64,000 nt of DNA from contig NW_026622863.1 of assembly GCF_023065955.2 (NCBI RefSeq), positions 45,180,177 through 45,244,176 on the forward strand. Direction: 5' to 3'. Positions within the stretch are counted from its first letter, which is position 1. Each line of letters starts with the position of its first letter. The translations under genes were made by a program, and so were the position numbers. Below are positions 34,589-62,060 of the stretch, one piece after another. This DNA is from Ursus arctos. Taxonomy: Eukaryota > Chordata > Mammalia > Carnivora > Ursidae. The notes under the pieces were generated by a model. It was not told where the DNA came from and searched no databases. It saw nothing but the letters and a program-made list of their open reading frames with translations.

Positions 34589-37500
34589 CTAGTGGCTGGA
34601 GTCCCGTGGTCTGAGGAGCAGGGCCTGGCCACAGAGGCCGGCCCGCACTCCGCCAGCAGGCACCACGTACGCCCGGCCGTCGGCGGCCCGTGAGGGCGAG
34701 AAATCTGTCAGCTGTAGGTTGCTGTCCCGGACCTGGTTGTAGTCCCACAGCTGGTAATGCCAACTCTTGCCCTGCTTGGACAGAAGGTAGACGGCTCCTG
34801 GGGAACCTTCTTCTGGCAGGGCTGGTGGCTGGCGGGGTGTGCTGGGCACTGGGTGGTACAGACCTGGCAGCTCGGGGTCCTCGGAGTAGCCGAGGCTTGG
34901 CACGGCCCGCACACCCAGCAGGACCCCTGCGAGGAGAGGGGAGGCTGTGAGCGGGAGTGAGCCCTGACTCGGTGCTGCCCTTTGGGGTAGGTGTGGGTGC
35001 TGCCTCCACACTGCGTCACGGAGCAGTCGGCGGGGCACACGGCTGGGCTGGGACTGGACCCAGGGTGTCCTGTCCGGCTTGAGGGCTACAGGCTTTTAGA
35101 TCCTGGCTTCTACAGCTGGTAGCAAAGACGGGGAGGTGGCGTTCAACCAAGCAGGCATCATCACCCAGTGGTTTCCTGCGGTCTAGTAAGAGAATGCTCA
35201 GAGGAGCCCGGAGCCCTCGAGGCCACGGACCCAGGCATGGGGAGCCTCCCAGGCCACCTAACATGCAAACCAGCCTTCTTGCAGGTGGGTGGAATGAAGA
35301 CAACAAGGCCGATTGAGGCCAGCACTGACCGACACATGCAACATGCCTGTGCCGTTCAGACTTTTATATGCTTTGCCCACTGTCACCCCAATTTCCAGAC
35401 AGAGGAAGGAAAACCCAGAGTCTCAGAGCCCGGAAGTGGCTGGACCAGATCTGGAGCCTAAACTGTTTGATCCTAAAGTCCATGTTCTGAGCTTCTATTC
35501 ATGGAAACCCTGACTGGCAGATACTGAGGCACCTGCTGCCTGCCAGGTCCCTACTAAGTATCCTGTGGGGATGGGGACAGCCCAGCCCTGGTCCCCGCCT
35601 TGGTACGGGAGAAGGGCCAGTGTCACGTTGAGAGTGTGGGGGTAATGGGGGGCTGGGGAAAACAGGGTGAGCATATAGGAGTACGGGGGGGGGGAGACCC
35701 ACCTGTGCTCACGGCCCAGTGGGCCTTGTAACCCTTCCTCTGACACGGCTCATGGTTGAAGTCCTCGTCGTAGCTGGTGCAGGGGGTTAAGGCCAAAGCT
35801 GTGGTGTGGCCCTGGGACCCGCCCACACTTCTCCATCCCCACCCAGCTCCTTCTGGGCCCTGGGATACGGGATGAGCAGGGGATGTCCGGAGACAAGGTG
35901 CTGCAGGACACGGGCTCTGCTGGGACCGCCCAGGCCACCGCAGAGCTGCTCAGCCTCGCAGCCCAGTGCCTCCTGGGCCAGCTTGCCCATGTCGGCCACT
36001 GCAAGGGTGACAGAGACAGATGGATAGCTGTGTGCCTGGCTGCACCTCGAATCATCACTGCAACTGCCACCTCTTCATACAAATGCAGAAAATGCGGCAC
36101 AAAGAGGGTAAGCTGCTTGTCCACAGCCACCCAGCAGGAGGGGGCAGAGCTGGGCTGAGAATGAAGACAACCTGTCTCCAGAGTCCACCTCCCAATACTC
36201 TACTGGGACAGGGAGAAGGGCTTGAGCATTGGAATACAGTCCCCTCACAGGACTGGCTTGAGACCCTTCTACACCCAACTCACCAGAGAACATCTCTCCC
36301 TGGGCTGTGTAGCCTCTCTCCACGGCCATCTGCACCAGTCTCTCCAGGGGGACGCCGCTGGGCGGTGCCAGGAGCGTGCCTGCCATCCACAAGGCCACCA
36401 GCCCACACCTGGGGAGAGACAGGCCCAGTCCTTCCACCCCTAAGTCTTGTCTTTACTGAGCCCCCTCTGCCCCGGAAGCTGGAGTGTAAGGAACAGGTCT
36501 GCTGTGCTGGGGGAGTTTCCCTTTTCCCAGTCCTGGTTGGGAGACCTGACTCTGCTTCATGGGGGAGAGGGTGACCTCGGCCTAAGGCTAGGGCTGGAGG
36601 GCTGCAGGAAGGGCAGGAAGGTGGGGAGAGAGGTCACCTGGCTTCCAGGAGGAGGGGCCGAAGCAGAGTCAGAGGTGAAGACTGCTCACTTGCTTACTTG
36701 TCTGTTCCAACAGTTTACTGCGCATGCACCAGGGACCCCACCCTCCAGCCCCCGTTTCCCTCCCCTCTGCCTCCTCCCAAGATGCCTGGGATGAACCCAG
36801 GCCTCCCACTCTACAGATCGGTCCTCAGGAAGCACAGCAAAGGCAGAGAGGGGTCAGAGTCCCAGATCAGGGCACGTACTGAGGACCTTCCTGGATGAGG
36901 GAGGGCAGGTCGGCACAGAAGAGGATCCACTGCAAGTCACTTCTGAAACTGAATCAGAGCGTGCTCAGATCACATGGGAACCAGCTCCTAGATCCCCCCC
37001 CCAAACCCCCGCCCCCGTGAGGTGTGACTGGGAGTGGAGTGTTGAGGGGTGGGGAAAGGAACCCAGGTCTGGCTGTCCTAAGGCCAGAGGGCAGCTCCAG
37101 TCTCTGATGCTGACTTCCTTCTCCCCTGATGAGGCACGTCTCCCTTCCTGAGCCTCCATGTCCTCATCTGCTCAGTGGGAATCATCCTTCCACCTGCTGC
37201 TCCCTGCTCCTTCTCTCGGTTATTATAGGGGCAAAGAACAGATGTGCAAAATCTTTGCAACTCGGAGCCAGAAAAATGGATTTATTACAGGAAATTTCTC
37301 GAAGGGATGTCTCTATACCCAAACCCTTCCTGTGACTTTCAACCCTTCTCAAGCCTCTTTAATAGGGATGAAAATCCCTTAACTTGGCCTAGAGTAGAAC
37401 CAGGTAAGGGTATGCTCCAGGCCCAGGACATCACCTGGATAATGAGCCCTTGGAGGCCTGCCCCACCCCACCCTTGGGGAAGTAACTCAGAAAATTTTGA

Positions 37501-38822
37501 TCCTGATGCAGCCCCAGGGCTCAGCAGGGGCCGGGCAACATGCTTATCCAGTATTTCTGTTCCAGGCCAGTGAACAAGGAAGGCTGGGGGGAAAACCCAA
37601 AACTCCTGGTTCCGTTTGAAGCACCATCCTGATGGAAGATGGTAACACAGCACAGTGGCTAAAAGCATGAAGGCCTGCTGCCAGAGTGCAAACTGGGCTC
37701 TTCCAAGTGAAGAGTGGCTAAGTGACTTCACCTCATAAGCCTCAGTTTCCTCATCTGGAAAATGACACAATAGGTCCTATCTTACAAAATCACTGAGAGG
37801 TTGAAATAAATACCTAAACACATTTAGAATAGTGCCTTACAAATGTCCTAACCAAACAGCTTATAAACTTGTCTAGAGCGCTGGAAGTTTCTTCCGTGAG
37901 TCTGGGGCCTAGCTCCCTCCCACCTGGGTCTCTGGGTGCCCCAGCTTCCTCCTGGACCCCCCGACTGTCTCACCACCTCTGGGCCCACAGGTAGCCTCCC
38001 TCCCCGTGAACAGCCCTGCCACAGCTTGCCAGGGTCCTCAGGATAGTCCACCTCCCTCCATGTGGCGCCCATGCCCTGTGTGATCTGGCCCCCGTCCAAC
38101 CTGTGAAATCCCATGTTTATACCACCTCCCCCCGTCCTGTTAAAGAAATATTTGCAGATTCCTGAAAAGAACACCTCTTCGTTTCAGCCTGCGCCCTGCA
38201 CAGGCTGTTTACTGTCCTCATCACACCCAGGGCAGCTCTCAGGCCCCACTAACTCCCAGCTCAGCCAGGCCCGCCCTCAGTGCTCCCTCATTACAGCTCT
38301 GACCACTCGGGGCTGTCCCTGGTGAGGGAGGGCTCTGCCTCTGCCACTGGACTAGGTGCCTGTGAGGGCAGGATCTCTCTCTGGTGCAGGCACACCCTGA
38401 CTGGGTCTAAGTAGGGAGCTGAGGCACTCAGGCTCTCTGACCTTGAGGAAATGGGAAACCCCAAGAGGAGACAGCTCAAGTGACCTGGGGCCAGGTGGTT
38501 CGGTGAGACCCTACCGGTCCTTGTGCAGCTTCAGGAGTCTCTTCACATCATCTCTGCTCCTGGGGACTGGGCCGGCCTTCTCTAAGGCCTCCTTCAGGAG
38601 CTGGCTCTTCTCTAGGCCGAACACATGAGGGGGAGCCAGTCCCCTGACAGGAGGTGGAGGCGGCGGTGGGGGTGGGGGAATAGGGGCCTGGAGACTTGCG
38701 GGAGGTGGAAAAGCTAAATTAGGGGTGTTTGGGGGTAGAGGAACTGGAGTGATAGGGGCTTGGGGAACAGGGGTTTGTGGAGGGGCTGGGGACTCGACGG
38801 GAGGAGAGCAAGAAGAACTCAT
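34589..38822 (-). CDS. ACTMAP: ACTMAP (C19orf54), actin maturation protease
   Basis: Coding exons, in minus-strand order: 38515-38822, 36880-36948, 36284-36408, 35869-35998, 35703-35773, 34589-34926; 1041 nt, 346 aa (human about 351). The family removes the acetylated N-terminal residue from immature actin in the cytoplasm. The start at 38822 gives MSSSCSPP, matching human MTSPCSPP in position; an upstream in-frame Met 12 codons earlier lacks a human counterpart. Residues 1-70 are proline-rich with an uninterrupted proline run, as expected for profilin/actin association. Cys127 in QCGLVALW and His229 in KAHWAV are the likely catalytic pair of this C39-like cysteine peptidase. Exon 4 to exon 5 is joined by a 95-bp intron that looks U12-type (GTATCC donor). 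ACTMAP is head-to-head with SNRPA and tail-to-tail with ITPKC. Confidence 0.95.
35774..35868 (-). other. ACTMAP intron 4, probable U12-type (minor spliceosome) intron
   Basis: Minus-strand donor CC|GTATCCCAGG. A branch-point-like GGCCTTAAC has its adenosines at 35787-35788, about 13 nt before the CAG acceptor, and there is no long polypyrimidine tract. The intron is only 95 nt and interrupts a proline codon (phase 2). Known U12 consensus: RTATCCTTT donor and TTCCTTAAC branch site 10-20 nt from the acceptor. Confidence 0.72.
37640..37830 (+). repeat. MIR element in ACTMAP intron 1
   Basis: 'gtggctaaaagcatgaaggc', 'ggctaagtgacttcacctca', 'cagtttcctcatctggaaaa' in MIR order. Confidence 0.7.
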
Positions 38823-39419
38823 TTTGGGGTCTATGGCATTCAAGTGCTGGAAGGTCAAGAATGTCTAAAATGAGTTAGTCGCGGGGATGGACGTTCTGAA
38901 GGTTTTAGCGCGGAGTTCCAGAACTTGCGTGCTGAGTAGTGGGCCTCAAAGACCAGGACTGACACCTGGAACCACGGAAGCAGGGAGTTAACAGGGCGGG
39001 TCCTTCAGCCGGAACTAGATTTGTGGTTTGGGGCTGGGCTGCAAGGCTCCAGGAGGGGAACTTAAGTTACTTTATTATCCGAGCCGAGGTTTGGAAACTC
39101 CGGAGTCAGATTTGGGAAAATGAAGGCTTGGATCTAGGGTGGGGTGCCCAAAGGGTGGGATCTGGGGGGCCGAGGGCTAAAGACCAGGGAATTTAGGCTC
39201 TGTAACCCCTCACATCCCAGGCCCTAGTTCCGAACCTTGGAGCTGAACTTTGAATCAGAGGTCAGGAGATCAAAAGGGCACCTGGCAGGGAGAATGGCTT
39301 AGTCGTGGAGAAGGTCCTAGAATCAGAGCGCAAAAGGAAAAGTCCTGTAGGTTGGGGAAGGCTCAGAGATCGGAGGAGGCTGAGAGCCGCGATACAGGCA
39401 AGTTAAGTAACGCAGCCTG

Positions 39420-40100
39420 AAAGTAAAACGCGCCTCCCCTTCCAGCAAAATGGCGGCCGCAGCACACATTTTCCCCCCATCACGTGACGGGACTCGCGAC
39501 TCGTGTCCGCCCCTATCGCGTCACGTGACAAGAGAAGCCGGGGCCGTGGCCGGTAGAAGAGGCTTTCAAAGGACCGCCCCGGAAGAGACCGAAGCTTGAG
39601 CGGCTTCTCCATTGGGAGGAAGCGCGTGAGGAGGCGTGGCCTTCGCTGACTGGTCCGTAGAGCATCGGGCCGGGTTGGGCGGGGTTTTCTGCCGAGGCGG
39701 GAACCCAAATGTCGTTTTGATTGGCAAGATTTGGGCCCAGGGGCGAGACTGACTCTGATTTGTCAAGGTACTGAGTTTCCGCGCGGGATTGGTTTGCAGA
39801 AAGACAAAGGCGGGACCAGGAGAGGAAGCTTTTGTAGTCTGCTCTCAGAAACGTAGGAGGCGACACTTGCTGGAGCTGCGGCTCTGTTGGTGAGTAATCT
39901 CAGGCAACGGCGGCCGTCGACGCCGGGCGACCGGAGCGCTTGCCGCCTGGGCCTTGTTGCGCCTCGTGTGGGGAAACTATCTTCCCGCTGCGCGAGGTTA
40001 GGGCGAATCAGAGTCGTGTCTTTCTTTAACTGGCTCATACATCCGGGTTTTTTCTCCTGGGCCGCCCTTTGAGCTCGTGGGCCAATGGGATTCGTCACTT
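39420..40100. promoter_or_regulatory. Bidirectional ACTMAP/SNRPA CpG-island promoter
   Basis: CpG-rich DNA between two head-to-head genes. Contains AAAATGGCGGCC (39447-39458, YY1-like), two CACGTG E-boxes (39479-39488 and the palindrome GTCACGTGAC at 39520-39529), and inverted CCAAT boxes (ATTGG at 39611, 39720, 39788). SNRPA exon 1 probably ends at the donor GTTG|GTGAGT (39889/39890). Confidence 0.75.
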
Positions 40101-40259
40101 AGGGCGCTCCGCGTAGAGCATCTTGGGACTCATAGTAAACCTCTGGACGTTTCCCTCTACCACGCGGGGTGAGGAAGCAAGTGTCCTGCTTTCGCTTTTT
40201 TTCCAAGCTGTGCCTCCTTCCCGCCTCTCTTGAGTTCCTCCTGGAAGGAAGATCCCTGA

Positions 40260-56586
<16,327 letters not shown>

Positions 56587-56658
56587 CACCTTTTCCCCCT
56601 GCCTGCCCCTGCCCACTGTTCTGGGGCCACCCCTTTTCCCCCTTGGCTCAGCCCCCTG

Positions 56659-56667
56659 AAGGTAAGT
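56659..56667 (+). promoter_or_regulatory. U1-binding (5' splice-site-like) sequence in the SNRPA 3' UTR
   Basis: AAGGTAAGT, a perfect match to a strong 5' splice site, 73 nt after the stop codon. Published work on human U1A describes a bipartite U1 site upstream of the PIE that co-represses polyadenylation; this is its likely counterpart. Confidence 0.75.
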
Positions 56668-56718
56668 CCCCCTCGGGGGCCTTCTCAGAGCCGTGTGTGA
56701 GTGAGTGGTCGCCACACA

Positions 56719-56757
56719 GCATTGTACCCAGAGTCTGTCCCCAGACATTGCACCTGG
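56719..56757 (+). promoter_or_regulatory. PIE, polyadenylation inhibition element (U1A autoregulation)
   Basis: Two U1A-binding boxes, ATTGTAC (56721-56727) and ATTGCAC (56747-56753), separated by 19 nt that can fold back (cagagtctgtccccagac). In the known mechanism two U1A molecules bind here and inhibit poly(A) polymerase. The element ends about 19 nt before the ATTAAA signal, the spacing known for human. Confidence 0.92.
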
Positions 56758-56772
56758 CGCTGTTAGGCCGGA

Positions 56773-56778
56773 ATTAAA
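56773..56778 (+). terminator. SNRPA polyadenylation signal ATTAAA
   Basis: ATTAAA variant followed by a GT/T-rich downstream stretch (ggtgtttttgaggtctggtt). Together with the PIE it fixes the mRNA 3' end near 56795. Confidence 0.88.
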
Positions 56779-56799
56779 GTGGTGTTTTTGAGGTCTGGT

Positions 56800-59640
56800 T
56801 TTTCACAACCATTTGTCGTTTTTATTTTCTTGTCCTCTGTGCCGCCTTTTCTTGCACTTCAGAATAGGGTGTTGGGACCCCTCAGCATGTTGGGGTTTGC
56901 AACCTTGGGAAAACAGAGAATAGTGTAGTAACTTTGTCTAAGCGTCAGGCATCTTTCCTAGTTTGGAAAAATGCCTGTTTTGTCTCAATCAGCATTCAGA
57001 GCAGGAAATTGAAACCCAGGCTGCCACGTCCAGTTGGGCAGGTTGTGTACTACACAAGGATGCCACGTTTAAGGGCACACTATTCACTCTGTAGATTCGT
57101 ATGTTTTTTTTAACATGATAGAGTGTCCAGAAAGGTTTTTCTTCACCTTTTTTGAATCTTCACACAAATGTCCTCTGTCATAGCAACAGTCCCGAGAAAT
57201 CACACTAGATACTTGTGGAAGAAAAGGAAGGGAACTGGGTGTTCAGGAATTCATTGGAAGGATAGAAGGAGTGGTAGCCTGGGTTTGAGACTCTGGAGTT
57301 GAAGCTTGCAGTCTCTGATTGCGCTGCAGTCTGGACTTCAGGAAGGCGCCACTGTTGCTGATGGAAGTGCCCATCCCACATGGGAAGCTACTGACCAGGC
57401 ACAAAGGGTATGGCCACTTCAAACACTGCTGATCTTCCGTGCTGGCCACCCGCCAGCCAGGAGCCTCAGGCAGGTGTCTGAACCACATCCTCCAGTCCCC
57501 TGGCTGCAGGGGAGTGTAGGAAATGGAGTTTCTGATTGGACAGTCATGTAATCTGGCTGAAGCTATGGGTAAGAGGGGAGATCAAAAGAGGGACCTTCTT
57601 TGGCAGGCTCTTGCACACCTGATCCGGAAAAAAAATTTTTTTTAAATATTTATTTGAGAGCGAGAGACAGTGGGTTGCAGGGGGCAGAGGAAGAGGGACA
57701 AACAGACTCCCTGCTGAGTAGGGAGTCCAACAGGGGGCTCGATCTCAGAACCCTGAGATCATGACCTGAGCTGAAGTCAAGACGCTTAACCGACTGAGCC
57801 ACCCATGCGCCTCTGGACATTTTTTTAATTGACTCAAAAATACATATATTGCTTAAGACCCTTTTTCAGGCCATGTACACAGAAAAATGAGATCATTTGC
57901 CAGAAGTAGAAAATTGACCACAAAAATAAATCTTAGAAGACTGTTAAATTCTGTGTGGTCATCTTCCGTGAAGGCTCTCAGCCCAAGCCGCCTCTTGCTC
58001 TGCTCTTTTCTGTTAAAGAGGAACATCAGTGTTTGCAGTGGTAAAGACTTAACAGCACCAAATACAGTCTTTCTCCTTGTAGGATCTGAAAGGAGAAAGG
58101 GATCGTTGTCTCCGCTAAGAGGCAAGTCTTATTGCTAATGGCAAGTGGAAATGTCTCGCCCACCACACTGGCAGCCACAGGTCCTGGTTTTTCTTCTTCT
58201 TTCTGTTCCCCATGAGCAATTGATGTCCCCACTCCAAGCTTCATTTTCTTCCCGTGTAAGGGAAAAATTCCTGCATGTTAGTACCGTGGTATTTCTTGTT
58301 GGTACACACCACTACCCCCAGTGCACCCCCACTGCCAGGTACTCAGGAAGCACTATAAACTCAGCAAATACTTAAGTACCTGTCGTGCTAAATACTGTTC
58401 TTGGCACAAGACACGCAGTGGTAAACGAAATAGGCAAGCTAACTGCAAATACTGTGTTCTGATAAACAACTGGGGCCACGGGGCTGGGAATGGTCCCGGG
58501 TGATCAAGGAAAGGCTATCATTGGACGTGACTTCTGAGCAGAGCTCCTTCTCCCATCCATGGTGGCGGTGCTGTGTATTGGGTGCATGGAGTTGGCTGAG
58601 GTCCAGGCTTGCCGCTGATGAATTCTTCCGCACCCCCAAGTCCATGCACACCCAATCCATTTCCCCCTCACAAAAGTTTGAACTTGAGGCCAAAGGTGAG
58701 AATGCCCGAGGACGGGAGATGGCCGCCCAGGAGAGTGACCTTGGCACGGGGATCTATTGGAGACGCAGTTTTTAGAGGTTGAGACTTGAGTTCAAATTCC
58801 GCCTCTGTTTTCTCCTGACCTTTGGCGACAATGGACAACTCCATACTCAGAGAATGATGGGTGTGGGCCTGAGCCAAATCTGGCCCCTCGGCTTCCTGGC
58901 TCTAACCTTCGGCAAGTTTCTGAAGGCTCTCCCCTGCCATTTCCATGGTGAGTGGGGTTATAACAGCCCTCTTAAGGTGATGTTGAGTGTCCATTTGAGT
59001 TAATAAGATAAAAATTATGTGCGGAGTGGTCTTTAAATAACGGTTAGCTTTCCTGGTCCCTATTTTACAGAGGAGTAAGGCGAGGCTCTCAGAAGAGAAA
59101 TCGCTTAGCCCAGGTCACCCAGTCAGGAAGTGGCTTATGAAGATAAATAGTGATTATGGTAGGGCATTGCTAGCCTTAAGACCCAGCATATAATACTTGG
59201 TCCTTGAGAGTGGGGGCTGTTCCTGGCGATCAAAAGGCTGCCTTGTTCTGTCCTGAGCACAGGAAATTCCAAGGTAGTTTCTGTACTAGCTCCCTGTTTT
59301 CTGTTCTTGGAGGGGGCAGCAGAGGGGCCCAGGTACCCAAGCAGCCTCAAGAGAAGATGGAATTGAATATCTCAGCCTGCCTGTCTGGCCTCTGATTGTG
59401 GAGGGGGAGGGGGGTGGCTCTCACTTGGAGTGGCCTGGACTGCTTGGGCCCATCTGGGCATTTCCTTGGGCAGGCAGCCCTCACCCTGGCCTTGAAGTGG
59501 TTCTGGCTGGGTAGCAACCTCTAGGTGTCGTGGGAGAAATTTGGAACTGGTTAAGGGTGGAGACTGGACCGAGAACACAGGTTTCCTTGTGTTGCTGGAG
59601 AGAGGGAGGGCAGAAGGAAACTGGAGACCCATTTCCCCCT
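56800..59640. other. Intergenic SNRPA-MIA, no gene seen
   Basis: No exon on either strand. Contains a CAN-SINE, MIR-like sequence (about 58770-59140) and unique DNA. The MIA promoter should lie within the last few hundred bases, but no clear TATA box is present. Confidence 0.65.
57628..57813 (-). mobile_element. CAN-SINE
   Basis: 'ttaaatatttatttgagagc', 'gggggctcgatctcagaacc', 'taaccgactgagccaccca' (end cgcctc). Intergenic between SNRPA and MIA. Confidence 0.87.
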
Positions 59641-59667
59641 CGGTCACTCTCCTGCTCGAAGTCCATG

Positions 59668-60958
59668 ATGGCTGGCTTGCCAGTGTTCCTCGGTGTCATC
59701 GTTTTGCTGTCTGCCTTCCCAGGGCCTAGTGTCGGGGGCCGCGCCATGCCCAAGCTGGCTGACCGCAAGCTGTGTGCTGATGAGGAATGCAGCTGTAAGA
59801 GCTGGGGGTTGGGGAGCCTGGGGGCTTGGGCTGCCAGCCCGTGTAGAGGGTGCTGTCATTCCCTTCTATTCCTTCCCCAGACCCCATCTCCATGGCCGTG
59901 GCCCTTCAGGACTACATGGCCCCCGACTGCCGTTTCCTGACCATACACAGGGGCCAAGTTGTGTACGTCTTCTCCAAGCTGAAGGGCCGAGGGCGGCTCT
60001 TCTGGGGAGGCAGCGTGAGTCTTGGGAGAACAGAAGAGGAAAGGATGTGGGGCTGGGGTGGGAGTATACCCTAATTTTCCTCCCAAAGGGAAGATTTGAG
60101 GGGATGGACTGAAATAGTTTGGCAGGAGGGAGGGGGTATTGTGATCTACTTGGTTTTTACCTTGTTGAGCAATTATGGGGCACCCACTGTAGTGCCAGGC
60201 TCTGTTCCAGACCCCGAAGATACAACAGCGAATGATCCCTTTTATTCTAATGGAAGGAGACAAGTCATCAAAAGATATCAGCAAATATGTGCTCCTCCAA
60301 GAATTAATACACACTGACTCAGGGGCTACTTCAGGTGGTCAGGGAGGGCCTGCACGCAGTGACTGTAAGCTGAGATCTGAGTGACAAGGATGGAGCCAGC
60401 CATCTGGAGATCAGGAAGAAAAGTGCTATGGTCTTCAGCAGGAACGAGTTTGCTGTCTTCCCAGACCCCGGCATTGAATTCTTCCTCTCCAGGTTCAGGG
60501 AGATTACTATGGAGATTTAGCTGCTCGCCTGGGCTACTTCCCCAGTAGTGTTGTACGTGAGGACCAGACTCTGAAACCTGGCAAAATCGATGTGAAGACA
60601 GATGTGAGTGTCTTGGGGGCTGACAGGGATCGAGAGGGAGGGCCCTGGGGTTGTGATGATGGCAGAAATGCTTCTGCCTTTGGCTCCCTGGCAGCGTAGC
60701 TCTGTGCGCTGGGACAAATTTCCTGCCTCAGTTTTCTTATCTGTAAAATGGGGAGTGATTTTTAAGTGCCTGTCAGATTGAGAGGTGCAAAGATTAAGGG
60801 GCTCTGGGCTAATTTGCATAGCACGTGTTTGGCCAAACCTGGCCCCTGCCGCTACAGCCTTTGCTAAAACCACTAGATCCTTTGTGGTGTGACCGCTGGT
60901 TTTCTCCCCACTGTTTTCCCTTTCTCTTTTTCAGAAATGGGATTTCTTCTGCCAGTGA
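59668..60958 (+). CDS. MIA: MIA, melanoma inhibitory activity protein (CD-RAP)
   Basis: Coding exons: 59668-59794, 59881-60014, 60493-60603, 60935-60958; 396 nt, 131 aa, the human length. Two adjacent ATGs occur (59665 and 59668). The second has a purine at -3 and G at +4 and aligns with the human start, so it is preferred. A hydrophobic signal peptide (about 1-23) precedes a secreted SH3-like domain: ALQDYMAPDCRFLTIHRGQVVYV, then GRGRLFWGGS, then GYFPSSVVRED. Cysteines 36, 41, 59 and 130 can form the two disulfides of the family. It is secreted by chondrocytes and melanoma cells and modulates cell-matrix attachment. Codon 43 is TAC (Tyr), split across the first intron, where human has His. 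RAB4B follows 1.0 kb downstream on the same strand. Confidence 0.96.
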
Positions 60959-61540
60959 GCTCAGCCTACCACTGTCCCTGCTGTTTTTTTCTTCCCGGCT
61001 TTATGCAAATATATCAGCCAAGTGCAAAATTTGCCGGTCTCTGTGGTCTTTACGGGGGGGGGGCGGTGCGGGGAGGAGGTGTAACAAAGGAAATGCTTCC
61101 CCAGGTTCCTGAATTTAGCCAGTCAGACCCCTGACTGTGGTAACGTCAGTGGTTGCTAGGCAGAGTTCCACCGATTAAAAGCTCTTCGCTCCATGCTGGG
61201 TACCGGAGGTGGGCTCCTAAGCGTAGATACTAGACACAGCGAATGAGAAGGCGGAATAACCTGAACAGCCCGGGTGTGGGTTGTGACCTTTCTAGACCAA
61301 TTGGAGGGAGTTGAATTATTGGGAATGAGTCAATCGGACCATGAGGAAGACATAAATCACAGAATAGAGGTTTTCGTGGAAGATCATCTGCAAAGGGAGG
61401 TGGGAAGTTAGTCTGCACGTATCCTCCCCCCGCCCGAGTTTTCCTCTTTCTTGCCTTTGAGGTCAGAAAGAGGGCTCGCCAGCTCAATATCTGCTCCTCT
61501 TCAGGGTCTGTCAATTCTGTCCATGCCCCCTTCTTTGCAG
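60959..61540 (+). other. MIA 3' UTR and MIA-RAB4B gap
   Basis: No AATAAA follows the MIA stop. The nearest options are AATATA (about 61009, after 'ggctttatgc') and ATTAAA at 61174-61179. There is one more GTTGCTAGG motif at about 61152. No gene lies in the gap. Confidence 0.6.
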
Positions 61541-62060
61541 TCATGTCCCCGCCCCCAGGTCCGCTCCTACCCAATCCGGAGTCTCAACTCTGCATCCGTT
61601 CTCCTGACCAAATCCGTTTCTCAGCTCGGCTAAGCATTTCTGTACGGTCCCTTCCCACTTGCTCCGCCAATCGCTCGCCTTGGTCCCTCCCCCTTTGGCC
61701 CGTCCCCTCTCACGCCGCCAATCCACGCCTTTTGTCCCGCCTCCTGGCCGCCGAGCTCGCCAATCCCTGCCTTTGGGAAGCGTGGCCTGGTATCCCGCAG
61801 CCCTAGCGGGTCGCGCCGTAGGGGGGTGGAGGCGGAAGTGGCGGCGCCGGCCCCGGGAGTAGGAAGGAGCCGGGGCTGCAGCCGGAGCGGAGCGGCTGCC
61901 AGCCGAGGAGCAGGCGCGGCCGCGGCGCCATATTGCGGCCCCAAGCGGCCGCGACCGAGTCATGGCCGAGACCTACGGTGAGGGTGGTGGGCCGAATTCG
62001 GGGTCTGGGGTCTGAGCCCGGGGAGGATGCGGCCTTTGGGGAATGGGGCGGGGCCTTATG
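61541..62060 (+). promoter_or_regulatory. RAB4B CpG-island promoter with CCAAT array
   Basis: CCAAT boxes at 61571, 61667, 61718 and 61760, each in a similar context (cgccaatc...). No TATA box. GC-rich 5' UTR ends with GCGCCATATTGCGG shortly before the ATG at 61962. Confidence 0.75.

Noticed and set aside
36880..36948. Possible frame break between the ACTMAP first and second coding exons
   Set aside because: Resolved by the splice phase: the first exon ends CG and the second begins T, giving Arg and restoring the frame (FRSDLQW).
61541..61963. 140-aa minus-strand ORF over the RAB4B promoter
   Set aside because: CpG-island composition and low stop density; antisense to the RAB4B 5' UTR, with no recognisable domain.
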